Source of the DNA: Sternotherus odoratus
Lineage: Eukaryota; Chordata; Testudines; Kinosternidae
DNA length: 64,000 nt
Assembly (NCBI GenBank): GCA_032164245.1
Contig: JAVMKO010000006.1
Coordinates: forward strand, 8,199,001-8,263,000
Direction of reading: 5' to 3'
Position numbers and translations under genes: made by a program. Positions 1 through 10,374 of this stretch are shown piece by piece. Below the pieces are notes generated by a model, which saw nothing but the letters and a program-made list of their open reading frames with translations, ran no database searches and was not told the origin of the DNA. Each line of letters opens with the position of its first letter. The first letter of the stretch is position 1.

Positions 1-295
1 TTTTAGCATCTCAATCCAGCATGCCATCAGGCTTTATAATTTCAGCTTTCAAACCACAAGAAAGTTGTAAGACGTTCTGAAGGTATTTAGCCCTACACAT
101 TTTTATAATGGATCAGCACATTTTTAGCGGCACTTAGGTACAGTCAATGGAAACAGCAATATATGGATTAGACACCAATTACTGTGCTGAGCCATGGAGC
201 TGCCTCCCATAGAAAAAGTTATATTGCATCATGTTAGCTTGTTTCTACTTACCTCACAATGTAAAATCTGAAGAAGTTTCAACCTATTTGTCTGA

Positions 296-592
296 GGCCT
301 GGGCTACACTGGGGGAAGGAGGTTCGAACTAAGATACGCAGCTTCAGCTATGCTATTTGCGTAGCTGAAGTTGAAGTATCTTAGTTCGACTTACATGGCC
401 ATCCTCACGGCGACAAGTCCTCACGGAGGGTCCCCCATCAACCCTGCTTACTCCTATTGCGGAGCTGGAGTTCCGGAGTTGATGGGGAGCACGTTTGGGG
501 ATCAATTTATTGCGTCTAGATGAGACGTGATAAATTGATCCCCGATACATCAAACACTACCCACCGATCTGGAGGGTAGTATAGATGTACCC
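296..592. mobile_element. PIF/Harbinger-like MITE
   Basis: Non-coding inverted-repeat element. The left end reads GCCTGGGCTACACT and the right end TATAGATGTACCC, both variants of the terminal motif shared by many repeats in this window. Next to the left end, 332-390 forms an internal palindrome built on AGCTTCAGC/GCTGAAG. The segment at 512-527 recurs almost unchanged at 54398-54413, so the two copies belong to one subfamily. Open frames across it are not coding. Confidence 0.6.
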
Positions 593-2150
593 TGACTGTA
601 TAGACTACTTTTGATTAGAGCAAAGGCCTGGGAGCAAGGAAAATCCTGGCTATAATCAGAAGATTATATGCCTCATTATGCAACACTAAGCAAGTTACTT
701 TGACCACATCTACCCTTGGATCACCAATCACATGGCCAGGTTCTCACCTGATGGAAACTGGTTTAGCTCTGTTTAAATCAATGGAGTTATGCTAATTTAC
801 ACTAGCAGAGAATCTGGTCCACAGAATCCAATCCTGCGAGGTCCTGAGAGTCTCAGCATCCTTATTTCCCATTTGGTGGAAGTTGAAGGCCCCCAGCACC
901 TCATATAAAGTGCCCGGCATGTTTCACTATCATACATTGGATCTGCTGTCATAGCTAGTATGGCTCTTATTTGAGGAGAGACAAGAGTCAATAAGAGCTG
1001 CACCTAGTTATTCTGCAGCTGTCATCCCCACATTCAAAGTTACATTCAGTTGCTAATCACTGAAGCCTCAAAAAACGGATGCAAGTTCTGGTACTTGGCC
1101 ATTTACTCCTGACATGCAACTTACAATACTGTTTACATGACCACTGAATTTGGCCCAGAGACTTCCATGGGAGTTCCTTGCTGACTTCAGGCTATGTTCA
1201 GATGAGTTTGGGCTATGCTGGGCCATTAACTCTGGTATACATGGATTTAAGGATTTCTTCCTTCTCACTAAAAATCATTTCAAGATTTTCTCAGATACTT
1301 GAAGCTGAGCTGTGTCTTGTTTTTCAAATTACAGATATTTTTGCTCCGAAAAGTGTTTAGGCTAAAGCATTTGATGTGTTAAAGTCCACTGAATGTCAAG
1401 ATCACACCCAGGTCCCATAAAATATTTGAATGAGTGCCATGATTTTAAAGTACTTCAGTGTTACTTTGGAAAAAACTTTGCCCCCTCCCTCTTGCTCATA
1501 AACTGTAAAAAGGGGACAATGTGTGTGACTAAAGGTAGTAGGAACACGCCTTGTCAATAAAGCACCAGGTTAGCACGGCAACAAAGGCTCTGAGTGACTT
1601 TCTAGGTCAAGCGGGGGCAGGAGCCAGAAGGGCTCCGCATAGACCCCATTACACCCTTACATTGGGAACTGTTCATTTGAAGCAAACTTTACCCTTCCCC
1701 TGCACAAAATTTTTATAAGCAGGCCCTACGTGTGTAACAATATGGAGTTTTTTGTGGGAAGAGGGTCTAACCTCAAACCAGGGTCACGGTGCAGGACAGC
1801 CATGCAGACTCCAATGCTATAGCATTAGCCCCTGGTCTGAAATAGTTGCTACAATTTCTGCACACCTACATGGGATTTCTGCCCAATGGAACTGTAGAAC
1901 TACAGCCCAGGTGGCCGCCGCCCACTACACACCAGGCTCACATACACCTGCCTCTCCACAATGGACCATTTGTGGGCATAGAGCTCAACTCAGCTCCTCA
2001 GTGCAGAGAGTGCAAAGCCCCCATCCTACATTCTGAGCATAGTTCATCCTGCGTGTTCCCTGTCGCAGGGCGGCTTGCTCCTGTACTTGATGTAGGTCCA
2101 GTGCCCATGTGCCAGGACAGGTGCTCCCATGTGGCCAGTTAAGAGGGCAG
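593..2150. other. Unassigned intergenic or intronic DNA
   Basis: No exon with convincing splice sites, no domain-bearing frame and no repeat that I recognise. The stretch at about 1500-1640 (short AT-rich lead, AATAAA at 1556-1561, then GC-richer sequence) might be an old LTR fragment, but I cannot support a boundary. Confidence 0.4.
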
Positions 2151-2800
2151 GGTTATAAAGGACCAGAGAATACTATAGTGGGGGGAGTTTCAGTGAGTCA
2201 GAGCAGAGTGGGTCAGTCAAGAAGGGTAGATGACAACCGCTAAAGCTAAGAGGATTCAGTGAGTGCTGAAAGGAAACAGAACATGGATCCTGGGAGAAGG
2301 CTGAAGAACGGTTTGCTGTTTGGTGTCCCCAAGCCAAGGAGCCATGTCTGGAGAGGCTGAAGGTGGTGGAGGTGGCAGCAGGATGTGTTGCCTGCTTGTT
2401 CTAAGCTGGAGAGTTGGCGTCAAGCGCTAGAGAGGGCTGAAAGCAGGGGACCAGCTCAGAAGCTTACCTGCTGACATTGCCAGGGTTGGACAGCTAGACT
2501 GAGGGTTGGGGGAGTGAGGAATGCTCCCAGCACATAGGCATTCCTGTTAGGATTGGGAAGAGGGTGGGGCTGCACTCTAATTGGAAGGGTTGGGATGGCT
2601 GGCCTGGTACAAGGACAGGATATGACTGACAGAGTCTAGGTATGGTCAAAGGTGCTGGCATATGGGGTGTCAATGGATGAGATGTCTTGAATTTTAAAGA
2701 CTGCTTGCACTGGGATGAAAAATGGACTGCATGTTTCGGCCTCTTGTTATGAACTGCTTGGACTCTATTGTTGTAATAAACTAATCTTAAGGAGGGGAAG
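2150..2800 (+). mobile_element. Possible old LTR (TATA box to poly-A signal)
   Basis: A TATAAAG motif near 2153 is followed by about 600 bases of purine-rich, frame-poor sequence and an AATAAA at about 2777. This order, without a coding frame, resembles a solo LTR of an endogenous retrovirus or Gypsy-type element. I see no target duplication and no clear TG...CA ends, so the boundaries are approximate. It could also be unique DNA. Confidence 0.3.
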
Positions 2801-3330
2801 TATAGCAACAAGCGAGCCTAAAGTGAAGTTATTGTTACTACAGAGAGGAAACTGAGGCAGGCATGCTCCTCATGCGGTGGCTTCCTGCAGGACAGTGCTT
2901 TGGGCTGGGCTGCCCAATGACAATCCCTCTGCCCACTTGGAACAGCGTTAGGTACACTTTTATTAATATGTCTGAGAAGGTTCTGAAGTGAGCACAACTT
3001 TCAATACGTTTTTTAGACAATAGACACCTCACAAGACAGCTGAAGAAATGGGGTGGAGTGTCTTTAGCCTGTTCATACCACTGACACATCTAGAGGCTCA
3101 TGGGGTCATATAATAGTGGTGGGGAAATGTGAAGGGATGAGAAAGATCTGACAAGAATATGGTGCCATACCAGACAGATGGTAACGAAGAGGTGTCAAGT
3201 TTCCATTTCACTATGCTATACCTACCTTTAAAAAATGGCTTTAACTGGATTTAGGACTCATGAAAGATGCCAGGTTGACTACAATGGAAACTTCAGTCCA
3301 TTCTTTAACCACAGAACAGATACAGCAGAG

Positions 3331-3430
3331 CCCACACACCCAGGCTATCATCAGGTTTTCCTGGTCAACTGACAATTACAGACTGAGGCAACTGGGAAGC
3401 AGGGGCATGATGGGTCACATGGCCCCACAC
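3331..3430 (+). repeat. Dispersed repeat, copy 1 (pair with 5711-5812)
   Basis: About 100 bases here, from ACACCCAGGCTATCATCAGG to the GGTCACATGGCCCC region, match 5711-5812 in the same orientation with scattered substitutions. The family is not recognised; it has no coding content. Confidence 0.6.
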
Positions 3431-4361
3431 TAGTGCACGTGATGATAGAAGTCCCTTGAAAATATAATCCTCATGCAGACTTTTGAAATACAAATCAGTA
3501 TACAAAGCCCACTATGAAATTATAATTGTTTTATGCAACAGCATGTATAACCACATGTTGCTGCAATCCTCATCAAAATATCTTTGCAAATCAACCTGAA
3601 CCAGTTTGATACAGCACAATACTTTTTAACCTTTACTGACAGCATGATCAGTGAAATTTCATAACTCGAGGCAAATTCCTGCTCCCACACAGATAAGATA
3701 AAACATGAGTTGAATAATGATATACTCTGGCAAATAGTTTTTTTTTTTTTTAATTCAAAGGATCTGTCAAGTCCTAACTCAGTCAAAACTCCCAGTCGCC
3801 CACATTCATCATGCAGTACATCCACTGATTTCAGGGCCTAATCCTACATTAATCATGAGAGTTGTTTATTGAAGTCAGTTGGACTACTTACATAGTTAAA
3901 GTTGAGCATGTGCATAAGTGTTTGAGGGTTCAGAGCCTATATCTGGTAAGTTCAGTACATCTTGTATGATGAGTTTTTTAAAAAGTATTCGGTAATTTGG
4001 AATGAACTGATCTTAAAATTACACCTTGTGATGTGGGTAAGAAAGTAACTTGTCAAAATTGCAGTCAATGTCTAAAATAAGTGACAGCTTTAATATTTAT
4101 CTGAGTGACTGTTACTCTCCCTGTTAGCATGATGAGGCGGATCTGACCAATTTTGGAAACAGGAAATGCAGAATTTAAAATGTCAACAAATATTGCGAGT
4201 CAGATGTATCTTTTATATACTCAGGTTTATTGCAAGGGATTGGCTTGCCTATAAAAGTGCTCATTTTATGTGACTGATCTTGAAACCAGTTCCCCTTTCT
4301 TCCTCAAATAGATCGATCAAGGAAAAACAAAACACTAAAAGAGACAGCAGCAGCATAGAAA
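3431..4361. other. Unassigned AT-rich DNA
   Basis: Intron-like sequence with a T12 run near 3740. No exon, RNA gene or recognisable repeat is seen. Confidence 0.4.
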
Positions 4362-4759
4362 GGACATGTCTCAACTACAAAATTAAGTTGACTTACGTTA
4401 GGTCGACTTACAGCCATGGCAGTAATTAAATCAACTGTTCATATCCATACTATGCTCCTTCTGTGCCAATCATGCATGTCCTCACTAAGGGTGCTTGCTC
4501 TGACATAAGTAGGCCAACTCCAGCTGTCAACCGGGGCAACAGGGCTCCGGTGGTCACCCCCAAGCAGGGGTAAGGCAACGTAAGCAACACGGTGTTTAAA
4601 AGGACACTGTGTCGACCTAATTACATCAAGCTAACCCTATGCTTCTTGCGGAGGTGTACTTATTAGGTTGGCATAGCAGGTGACTTACATTGGCAGGTAC
4701 ATTATAATGTATATGCTTCCAGACTTACATCAACCTAACTCTGTAGTGCACACCAGGCC
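4362..4759. mobile_element. PIF/Harbinger-like MITE, diverged
   Basis: The left end (GGACATGTCTCAACTAC) and right end (TGCACACCAGGCC) are diverged forms of the terminal motif GGGCTTGTCTACACT seen in other copies here. The subterminal sequence repeats the TTAGGTCGACTTA theme shared with the copy at 54216. Identification rests on the ends and internal similarity; no target duplication is clear. Confidence 0.45.
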
Positions 4760-4868
4760 AAAGAGACTTGAGGTAAAATTTTCAGAAGTGCTTAATGACT
4801 TGAAAGTCAATGGGACTTTAAGCTCCTAAATCATTTAAGCTTTGTGGCTGTCTTTACTGCAAAAAAAT

Positions 4869-4884
4869 GTGTGTGTGTGTGTGT
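4869..4884 (+). repeat. Short (GT)n microsatellite
   Basis: Eight uninterrupted GT/TG units following an A-run. Confidence 0.9.
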
Positions 4885-5020
4885 GGGGGTTTAACATAAA
4901 AATATTTTTCAATATACAACTCCAGGGGAGATGTGACGTGTGTAGTTTTTATCTCAGTGTAACTAGTCAAAGTCAATTTTACAGACCACAGCTGGCTAGC
5001 CTTGATTAGTTCCATTGAGA

Positions 5021-5146
5021 TAGGGTGACCAGATGTCCTGTTTTTTAAAGGGCCATTCCCATTTTTGGGGACTTTTTCTTATATAGGTGCCTATTATCCT
5101 CCCACCCCGTGTCATGTTTTTTCACAGTTGCTATCTGGTCACCCTA
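5021..5146. mobile_element. Tc1/mariner-like MITE (126 bp)
   Basis: Perfect 12-bp terminal inverted repeats, GGGTGACCAGAT and ATCTGGTCACCC, lie between TA dinucleotides, as expected for the TA target duplication of Tc1/mariner elements. The interior is non-coding. A second, less well preserved copy lies at 22559-22680. Confidence 0.85.
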
Positions 5147-5150
5147 CATT

Positions 5151-5618
5151 GAGGGGGGTACCCAGGGAGCCCAGGCTGGCAGGAGCCTGCGGGGAAACGC
5201 CAAAGCGGTGGCAAACTGAGCGCTCAGCCCACCGCTTTGAGGTTTCCCTCGCAGGCTCCTGTCAGCCTGGGTTCCCTATACCCAGGCTAGCAGCAGGAGC
5301 TGAGTTGGGCAGGCAGTGGGACCCCAGCTGGCAGGAGCCTGCGGGGGAAACCCCAAAGCAAAGGTGGGCTGAGCCACTCAGCCTGCCCCCGCTCTGGGGT
5401 TCCCCCTGCTGGCCCCTTGCCAGCCAGGATCCCCGCCTGCCCCACTCAGCGCTTTCACCCAGGCTGGCAATAGCCTGCGGGGAAAACCCCAAAGGGGGTG
5501 GACTGAACCCCTCAGCCCCTCCCCTTCCACCCAAAGCCCCGCCCCTTCCAGAGTGGCACCCGACGCCCTGACTAGATGAAGATTTGGCACACCGCCTCTG
5601 AAAGGTTGCCGACCCCTG
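5151..5618. mobile_element. 5'-truncated hAT-like fragment with GC-rich tandem repeats
   Basis: The right end GGTTGCCGACCCCTG is the terminal repeat type of the hAT MITE at 6190-6499. The matching left end is absent, so this is a truncated copy. Its interior consists of three diverged, roughly 130-base units built around GCCTGCGGGGAAA and CTGGCAGGAGCC. The 168-residue open frame over it, and its minus-strand shadows, follow from this repetition. Confidence 0.55.
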
Positions 5619-5710
5619 GTCTACAGTCTACTAAGCTCATTGTAGGAATCAACTACCAGACTTCGCCCAAGCTTCCTTTCTCTGAGGGAGCTTGGTTGGC
5701 ACTTATAGGA

Positions 5711-5812
5711 AGCCCATACACCCAGGCTACCATCAGGTTATCCTGGTTAACTGACAACTACAGACAGAGGAAACTAGGAAGCAGGGGCATGAGGGGGTCA
5801 CATGCCCCCACA
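5711..5812 (+). repeat. Dispersed repeat, copy 2 (pair with 3331-3430)
   Basis: Same orientation and same roughly 100-base unit as 3331-3430. The two copies are about 2.4 kb apart with unrelated sequence between them, so they are dispersed rather than tandem. Confidence 0.6.
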
Positions 5813-5980
5813 GATTTCTGCCAGGGTGGGAGTTGGCCTTAGTGTGGTTGAGGGGGCTGTGCCTGGGAAAGGCACAAGCACTTAGTGCTCTGACTAGGGC
5901 AGGGAAAAGAGTAACTGGTCATCTCAGACTGCAGAACCAACCCAAATCCATCCCTTAATGCTGGATAACTAGGCAGAGGC

Positions 5981-6115
5981 ATAGAATAATAGAATATCAG
6001 GGTTGGAAGGGACCTCAGGAGGTCATCTAGTCCAACCTCCTGCTCAAAGCAGGACCAATCCCCAACTAAATCATCCCAGCCAGGGCTTTGTCAAGCCTAA
6101 CCTTAAAAACCTGGT
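5981..6115 (-). mobile_element. CR1 LINE, 3' end only
   Basis: Reverse complement of the conserved CR1 3' terminus: the ATTCTATGATTCT-type tail, then TTGGAAGGGACCTCAGGAGG and GACCAATCCCCAACTAAATC on the plus strand. No reverse-transcriptase sequence remains, so this is a strongly 5'-truncated copy, as is usual for CR1. Confidence 0.9.
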
Positions 6116-6189
6116 TGTGTCCAGCTCCTATAGCACTCTTGACCTACATTAGGAGAAAGGTTGAGTTTAAGATTAGTTTTTAACTAGAA

Positions 6190-6499
6190 CAGGGGTCAGC
6201 AATCTTTCAGAAGTGGTGTGCCGAGTTTAATTTATTCACTCTAATTTAAGGTTCTGCATGCCAGTAATACATTTTAACATTTTTATAAGGTCTCTTTCTA
6301 TAAGTCTGTAATATGTAACTAAACTCTTGTTGTATGTAAAGTAAATAAGATTTTTAAAATGCTTAAGAAGCTTCATTTAAAATTTAGTTAAAATGCAGAG
6401 CCCCCCAGACCGGTGGCCAGAAGCCGGGCAGTGTGAGTGCCACTGAAAATCAGTTTGCGTGCCGCCTTCAGTCCCCGTGCCATAGGTTGCCTACCCCTG
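6190..6499. mobile_element. hAT-like MITE (310 bp)
   Basis: Terminal inverted repeats begin CAGGGGTCAGCAA and end TTGCCTACCCCTG. The flanking octamers are AACTAGAA (left) and AACTATGT (right), a decayed 8-bp target duplication matching the hAT pattern. The interior is AT-rich and non-coding. Confidence 0.75.
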
Positions 6500-6715
6500 A
6501 ACTATGTTAGCTAAACCCAGCCTAAACTAACCACTTTTTCTAGTCTTGACAAAGCCTAGGACTTCCAAGAATCATAAAGCAACAAATCTTTCTCTGAGTT
6601 ACAGCCTAAAGCTATCATAAGCAGCACAGCAACTGCAAGAATGATACAAATAGGAGCTAACCAGCAGCACAATCAAACTAGAAAACACAATTTTGAAGGT
6701 GTTTGTTAGTATCCC

Positions 6716-6961
6716 CAGAGCCCTACGGTTGGGGCCCTCACCTGGGAGGTGAGTGCCACAGGTTTGAATCTCCACCCCCTGATTTGGGGCAGAGACTTGA
6801 ACTCACATGTTCTAGGTTAGTATCCCAGTCAGCTGCCTGTGGGTGGGTTGCTCTTTCCTGCTGAAGCTGTCCCACTTGGTATAAATAATTCAGCAGGTAT
6901 GGGAGTAAGAAGCTGACTCTCGGCCTCCTTAACCACCAAGCTATAGCGCCAACCATAGCCC
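6716..6961. repeat. Palindromic tRNA-like repeat
   Basis: The left arm has a tRNA-like layout: GGTTGGGGCCCTCACCTGGG resembles an A box, and GGTTTGAATC a B box. The right arm repeats these in reverse complement (ACTTGAACTC, then ACCACCAAGCTATAGC). The whole can fold into a long imperfect hairpin. A second copy of the same type is at 43611-43735. The class (SINE or MITE) is not certain. Confidence 0.5.
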
Positions 6962-7189
6962 AATTAATATTTAATTATTTGTACAAAGCACCAGGCAGGC
7001 GGGTGGGGAGGGTAAGTCCCCTGTGTCTCTTAATGCCCAACACTCAGTGGTGTAGTGAGTGCCCTATTGGGGAGCAAGTGTTTCTCTGTGTTAGTGGGCT
7101 GGTGCCCCTATGGCTGCCAGTACATGACAGAGTGTGTGTGTGTTGGGGTGGGGGGAGTGCTTGGTGACCACTGAGGCTCTTGGTGCCTG

Positions 7190-8262
7190 GCAGTGGGGTG
7201 GGGGATGGGTTTCTCCTGGTACTGGGGGGGCGGGGGACTAACATTTCCCGGTGCCTAGCATGAGGGGGTTGATTTCTCTTGGTGCCTGGCACTGGAGAGG
7301 GGGGACTGGGGGTTCCTGGTGCCTGGCACTGGAGAGGGGGGGACTGGGGGTTCCCGGTGCCTGGCACTGGAGAGGGGGGGACTGGGGGTTCCCGGTGCCT
7401 GGCACTGGAGAGGGGGGACTGGGGGTTCCCGGTGCCTGGCACTGGAGAGGGGGGGACTGTCGGTTCCCGGTGCCTGGCGCTGGGCGGGGGGGGGGGGGAC
7501 TGTCGGTTCCCGGCGATGGGGGGGGGGGGGGGAGGCGCACTGACGGGTCCTGGTGCCTGGCACGGGGGGGAGCGGACTGGCGGTTCCCGGTGTCTGGCAC
7601 TGGGCGGGGGGGGGGGGGACTGTCGGTTCCCGGCGATGGGGGGGGGGGCACTGACGGGTCCTGGTGCCTGGTACGGGGAGGGGGGGAGCGGACTGGCGGT
7701 TCCCGGTGTCTGGCACTGGGCGGGGGGGGGGGGGAACTGGCGGTTCCCGGCGATGGGGGGGGGGGCGCACTGACGGGTCCTGGTGCCTGGTACGGGGGGG
7801 GGCGGACTGGCGGTTCCCGGTGTCTGGCGGGGGGACTGTCGGTTCCCGGCGATGGGGGGGGGGGGGCGCACTGACGGGTCCTGGTGCCTGGCACGGGGGG
7901 GAGCGGACTGGCGGTTCCCGGTGTCTGGCACTGGGCGGGGGGGGGGGGGGGAACTGGCGGTTCCCGGCGATGGGGGGGGGGCGCACTGACGGGTCCTGGT
8001 GCCTGGTACGGGGGGGGGGCGGACTGGCGCTTCCCGGTGTCTGGCGGGGGGGGGGGGGGACTGTCGGTTCCCGGCGATGGGGGGGGGGGCGCACTGACGG
8101 GTCCTGGTGCCTGGCACGGGGGGGGGGGGGGGGGCGGACTGTCGGTTCCCGGCGATGGGGGGGGCGGGGGGACTGTCGGTTCCCGGCGATGGGGGGGGGG
8201 GGGCGCACTGACGGGTCCTGGTGCCTGGCACGGAGGCGGCGGACTGGCGGTTCCTGGCGCTG
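7190..8262 (+). repeat. G-rich compound minisatellite
   Basis: About 1 kb of tandem units. The proximal part repeats GGTGCCTGGCACTGGAGAGG plus a G-run and ACTGGGGGTTCCC at about 38-base spacing. The distal part has longer compound units joining CGGTTCCCGGCGATGG, CGCACTGACGGGTCC and GACTGGCGGTTCCCGG through G-runs of 8-14. All guanine runs are on the plus strand, so the array can form G-quadruplexes. Overlapping proline-rich (minus) and glycine-rich (plus) frames up to 556 residues come from the repeat and are not called as genes. Copy number in G-runs this long may be misassembled. Confidence 0.9.
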
Positions 8263-8880
8263 GCGGGCGGGGGAGCTGCCTGGGCCCAGCTCTGCAGCGC
8301 CGGCTCCGCCCCGGGCCCGGATTGGCGAGGCCGCGCGGCGGCTCCACCCAGAACAAGTTGGCTCCGCTGTGGGGGATCCGGCTGCGCCGAGCCACCGGGG
8401 TCTCCTGAGCCTCCCGCCCGCCGCCGGCTCCGGGCCCCCCGCTGCTCTGGGACCCAGGCGGGCCCGCGCCCTGTACCCGGTAGGGCCGCGGCTCAGGGGA
8501 GGGGCCCGGGGCCCGCGCCGCCCCCGAGCAGCCCCGGGAGCGGGGGCTCGGAGCGCCGGGGCGGCCGGGCAGGTGGGTCCCGCTCGCGAGGCTGCAGGGG
8601 GGAGCCCGGCGTGGGGCCCACCCGGCCGGGCGGGCGGGCGCTGGAGAAGGGGCCGCGAGCAGGCCCCGCACGCAGCCGCGGTCTTTCCTGCCTGGCCGCG
8701 GCGGCGCTGGGGCCGGGAAGGGGCTGCGCCTGCGAGGGCGGTCGGGCCGGAGCCAAGCGCCAGGCAGGGGCAACCGGGCCTGGTTTGCCCGCCGCGGGTA
8801 GGGGTGGCTGGGCCGCGGGCCCCGTAGGGTGGCGTCCCCCGTGGCTGACTCCCCTCTATGCAGCTCCCTGCTGGGGACCA
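8263..8880. promoter_or_regulatory. CpG island, probable promoter and non-coding first exon
   Basis: This is the only long CpG-dense, non-tandem stretch in the window. It holds GC-box-like motifs (CTCCGCCCC near 8304), an ATTGG (inverted CCAAT) at 8321-8325 and no TATA box, the usual make-up of a broad housekeeping-type promoter. On the plus strand a strong donor-like site, GGGCAG|GTGGGT, lies at 8572/8573. This would suit a non-coding first exon joined to the small coding exon at 31109. Direction of transcription and start site cannot be fixed from sequence. The long open frames across it are a by-product of its GC content. Confidence 0.6.
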
Positions 8881-9645
8881 GCGGGGCCCTTTCTCCCCTA
8901 ACCACCACAGCCCCCCATTGGGCTCTTTCCCTCTGCGGCCGTGGGGCTGGGGCAGCCCCCCATGGGACTCCCTTTTCCCCCTTTAGCCAGGGGCATGGGG
9001 CGCTCTTGCATGGTTTCTATTGCCCCCCTGCTTCGGAGATATGGATGGGGGCCCCCCTTTATAGGGCTCCGTCCTCCAACGCTGGTGGGTCTCTTCGCAT
9101 TTAGAGGGTCCGTCTCATGTTACCAGTCTCCATCACACTCTGTCCCTTCATAGTGGATCCACCTCCCTGCAGAAGGTTTGATGTGGCTAGGACACCCGCA
9201 CCCCTTATAGGGGCTCACTTCCCCTATCTGTTGCTGGGATGCCCCCTCTGTAGGGCTTCCTGCTGTATCCTCTTCCTCCTGAGTGCTGCAGTTGTAATCG
9301 GGCTGGAAAGACAGGTACATAATGCTTTGGCTTTAGCTGCAGTGAAGTCATAATGTAGTAGGTAATGCCATCAGGCTGTGGCTGTGACTTCACTACTCTC
9401 TGCAGTAGAATAAGATGTCTGTGTGCCAAATCTATAAAACTGGTAAATCTTTAACATACCTGTGTGCAACATAAAAGGATTGAGTCTTTTAAGGAACACT
9501 GCCAACTGGCAATCTAATCAACTTTTAAAAGAAAGTTGAAGTTTTATACTTGGCCAGAGTTTCCTGGCCAGTTTTTGTGGTTTTACAATCCCATTTTTTT
9601 TCTCTCCCCTTTTGCTTTGTGAAAACACCCCAAAGAAGGTATTAT
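8881..9645. other. Flank of the CpG island, no feature
   Basis: CpG density falls through this stretch and it becomes ordinary intron-like sequence. The small open frames have no recognisable domain and no splice-site support. Confidence 0.4.
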
Positions 9646-9750
9646 GAATCATAGAATCATAGAATATTAGGGTTGGAAGGGACCTCTGGAGGTCATCTAG
9701 TCCAAACCCTTGCTCAAAGCAGGACCAATCCCCAACTAAATCATTCCAGC
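9646..9750 (-). mobile_element. CR1 LINE, 3' end only
   Basis: Plus strand reads ATCATAGAATCATAGAAT, then TTGGAAGGGACCTCTGGAGG and the GACCAATCCCCAACTAAATC block: the reverse complement of a CR1 3' terminus of the same subfamily as 5981-6115. It is about 100 bases long. Confidence 0.9.
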
Positions 9751-9987
9751 AAATCCAAACTGCAATCCAAAAAATGGAACTCTATTCACATAAAAAATAG
9801 TCTAGATGTTACTTGTACCAATATGTGCTCAGATGGGCATTGTATAATACAAATAAAAGGTTAAATATAGTTCAAGAGGATGTGATCTTTTTATCCAGAT
9901 TATATTGTCCCGTCCAGGTTGAACCTGAAACAATGAGTTGTAGCTTTTTATTTAACAAAATAAAACCTAGTTTCTCCTTTACACTAA

Positions 9988-10374
9988 GCCTTGGTCTACA
10001 TTACAGAATTAGGTCAATGCAAGGCAGCTTACCTCAACCTAACTCTGTATGTTTCTGCACTAAAATGTTGCTCCTCCAGATGTAACTCACACACTACATG
10101 GACTTAACTCCACCTCCACAAGAGGTGAAGTGCTTAGGAGGTCAGTGCGGTGTCAATGTGTAGACACTGCATTGCTTACACTGACTGTTGCTAGCTTTCA
10201 GAAGCTGTCTCCCAGTGCCCCACATTGACAGTTAAATTGGTGCAAATGCTCCTGGTGAGAACGTGCACTGTCAACACAAGGAGTGTAGTGTGGACATGTA
10301 AACAATTTAATTACTGCCATGGCAGTATGTTGACATAACTTAGATCAACATCATTTTGTAGTGTAGACATGCCC
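9988..10374. mobile_element. PIF/Harbinger-like MITE with TAA target duplication
   Basis: The left end GCCTTGGTCTACATTAC and right end GTGTAGACATGCCC form terminal inverted repeats. TAA stands immediately outside both ends (9985-9987 and 10375-10377), the TWA duplication typical of PIF/Harbinger. The interior is non-coding. Confidence 0.75.

Noticed and set aside
7044..8908. Long proline-rich minus-strand frames (up to 556 residues) and glycine-rich plus-strand frames over the minisatellite and CpG island
   Set aside because: They read the G-run repeat in every frame on both strands; no domain, no codon structure, and the same peptides recur in overlapping frames.
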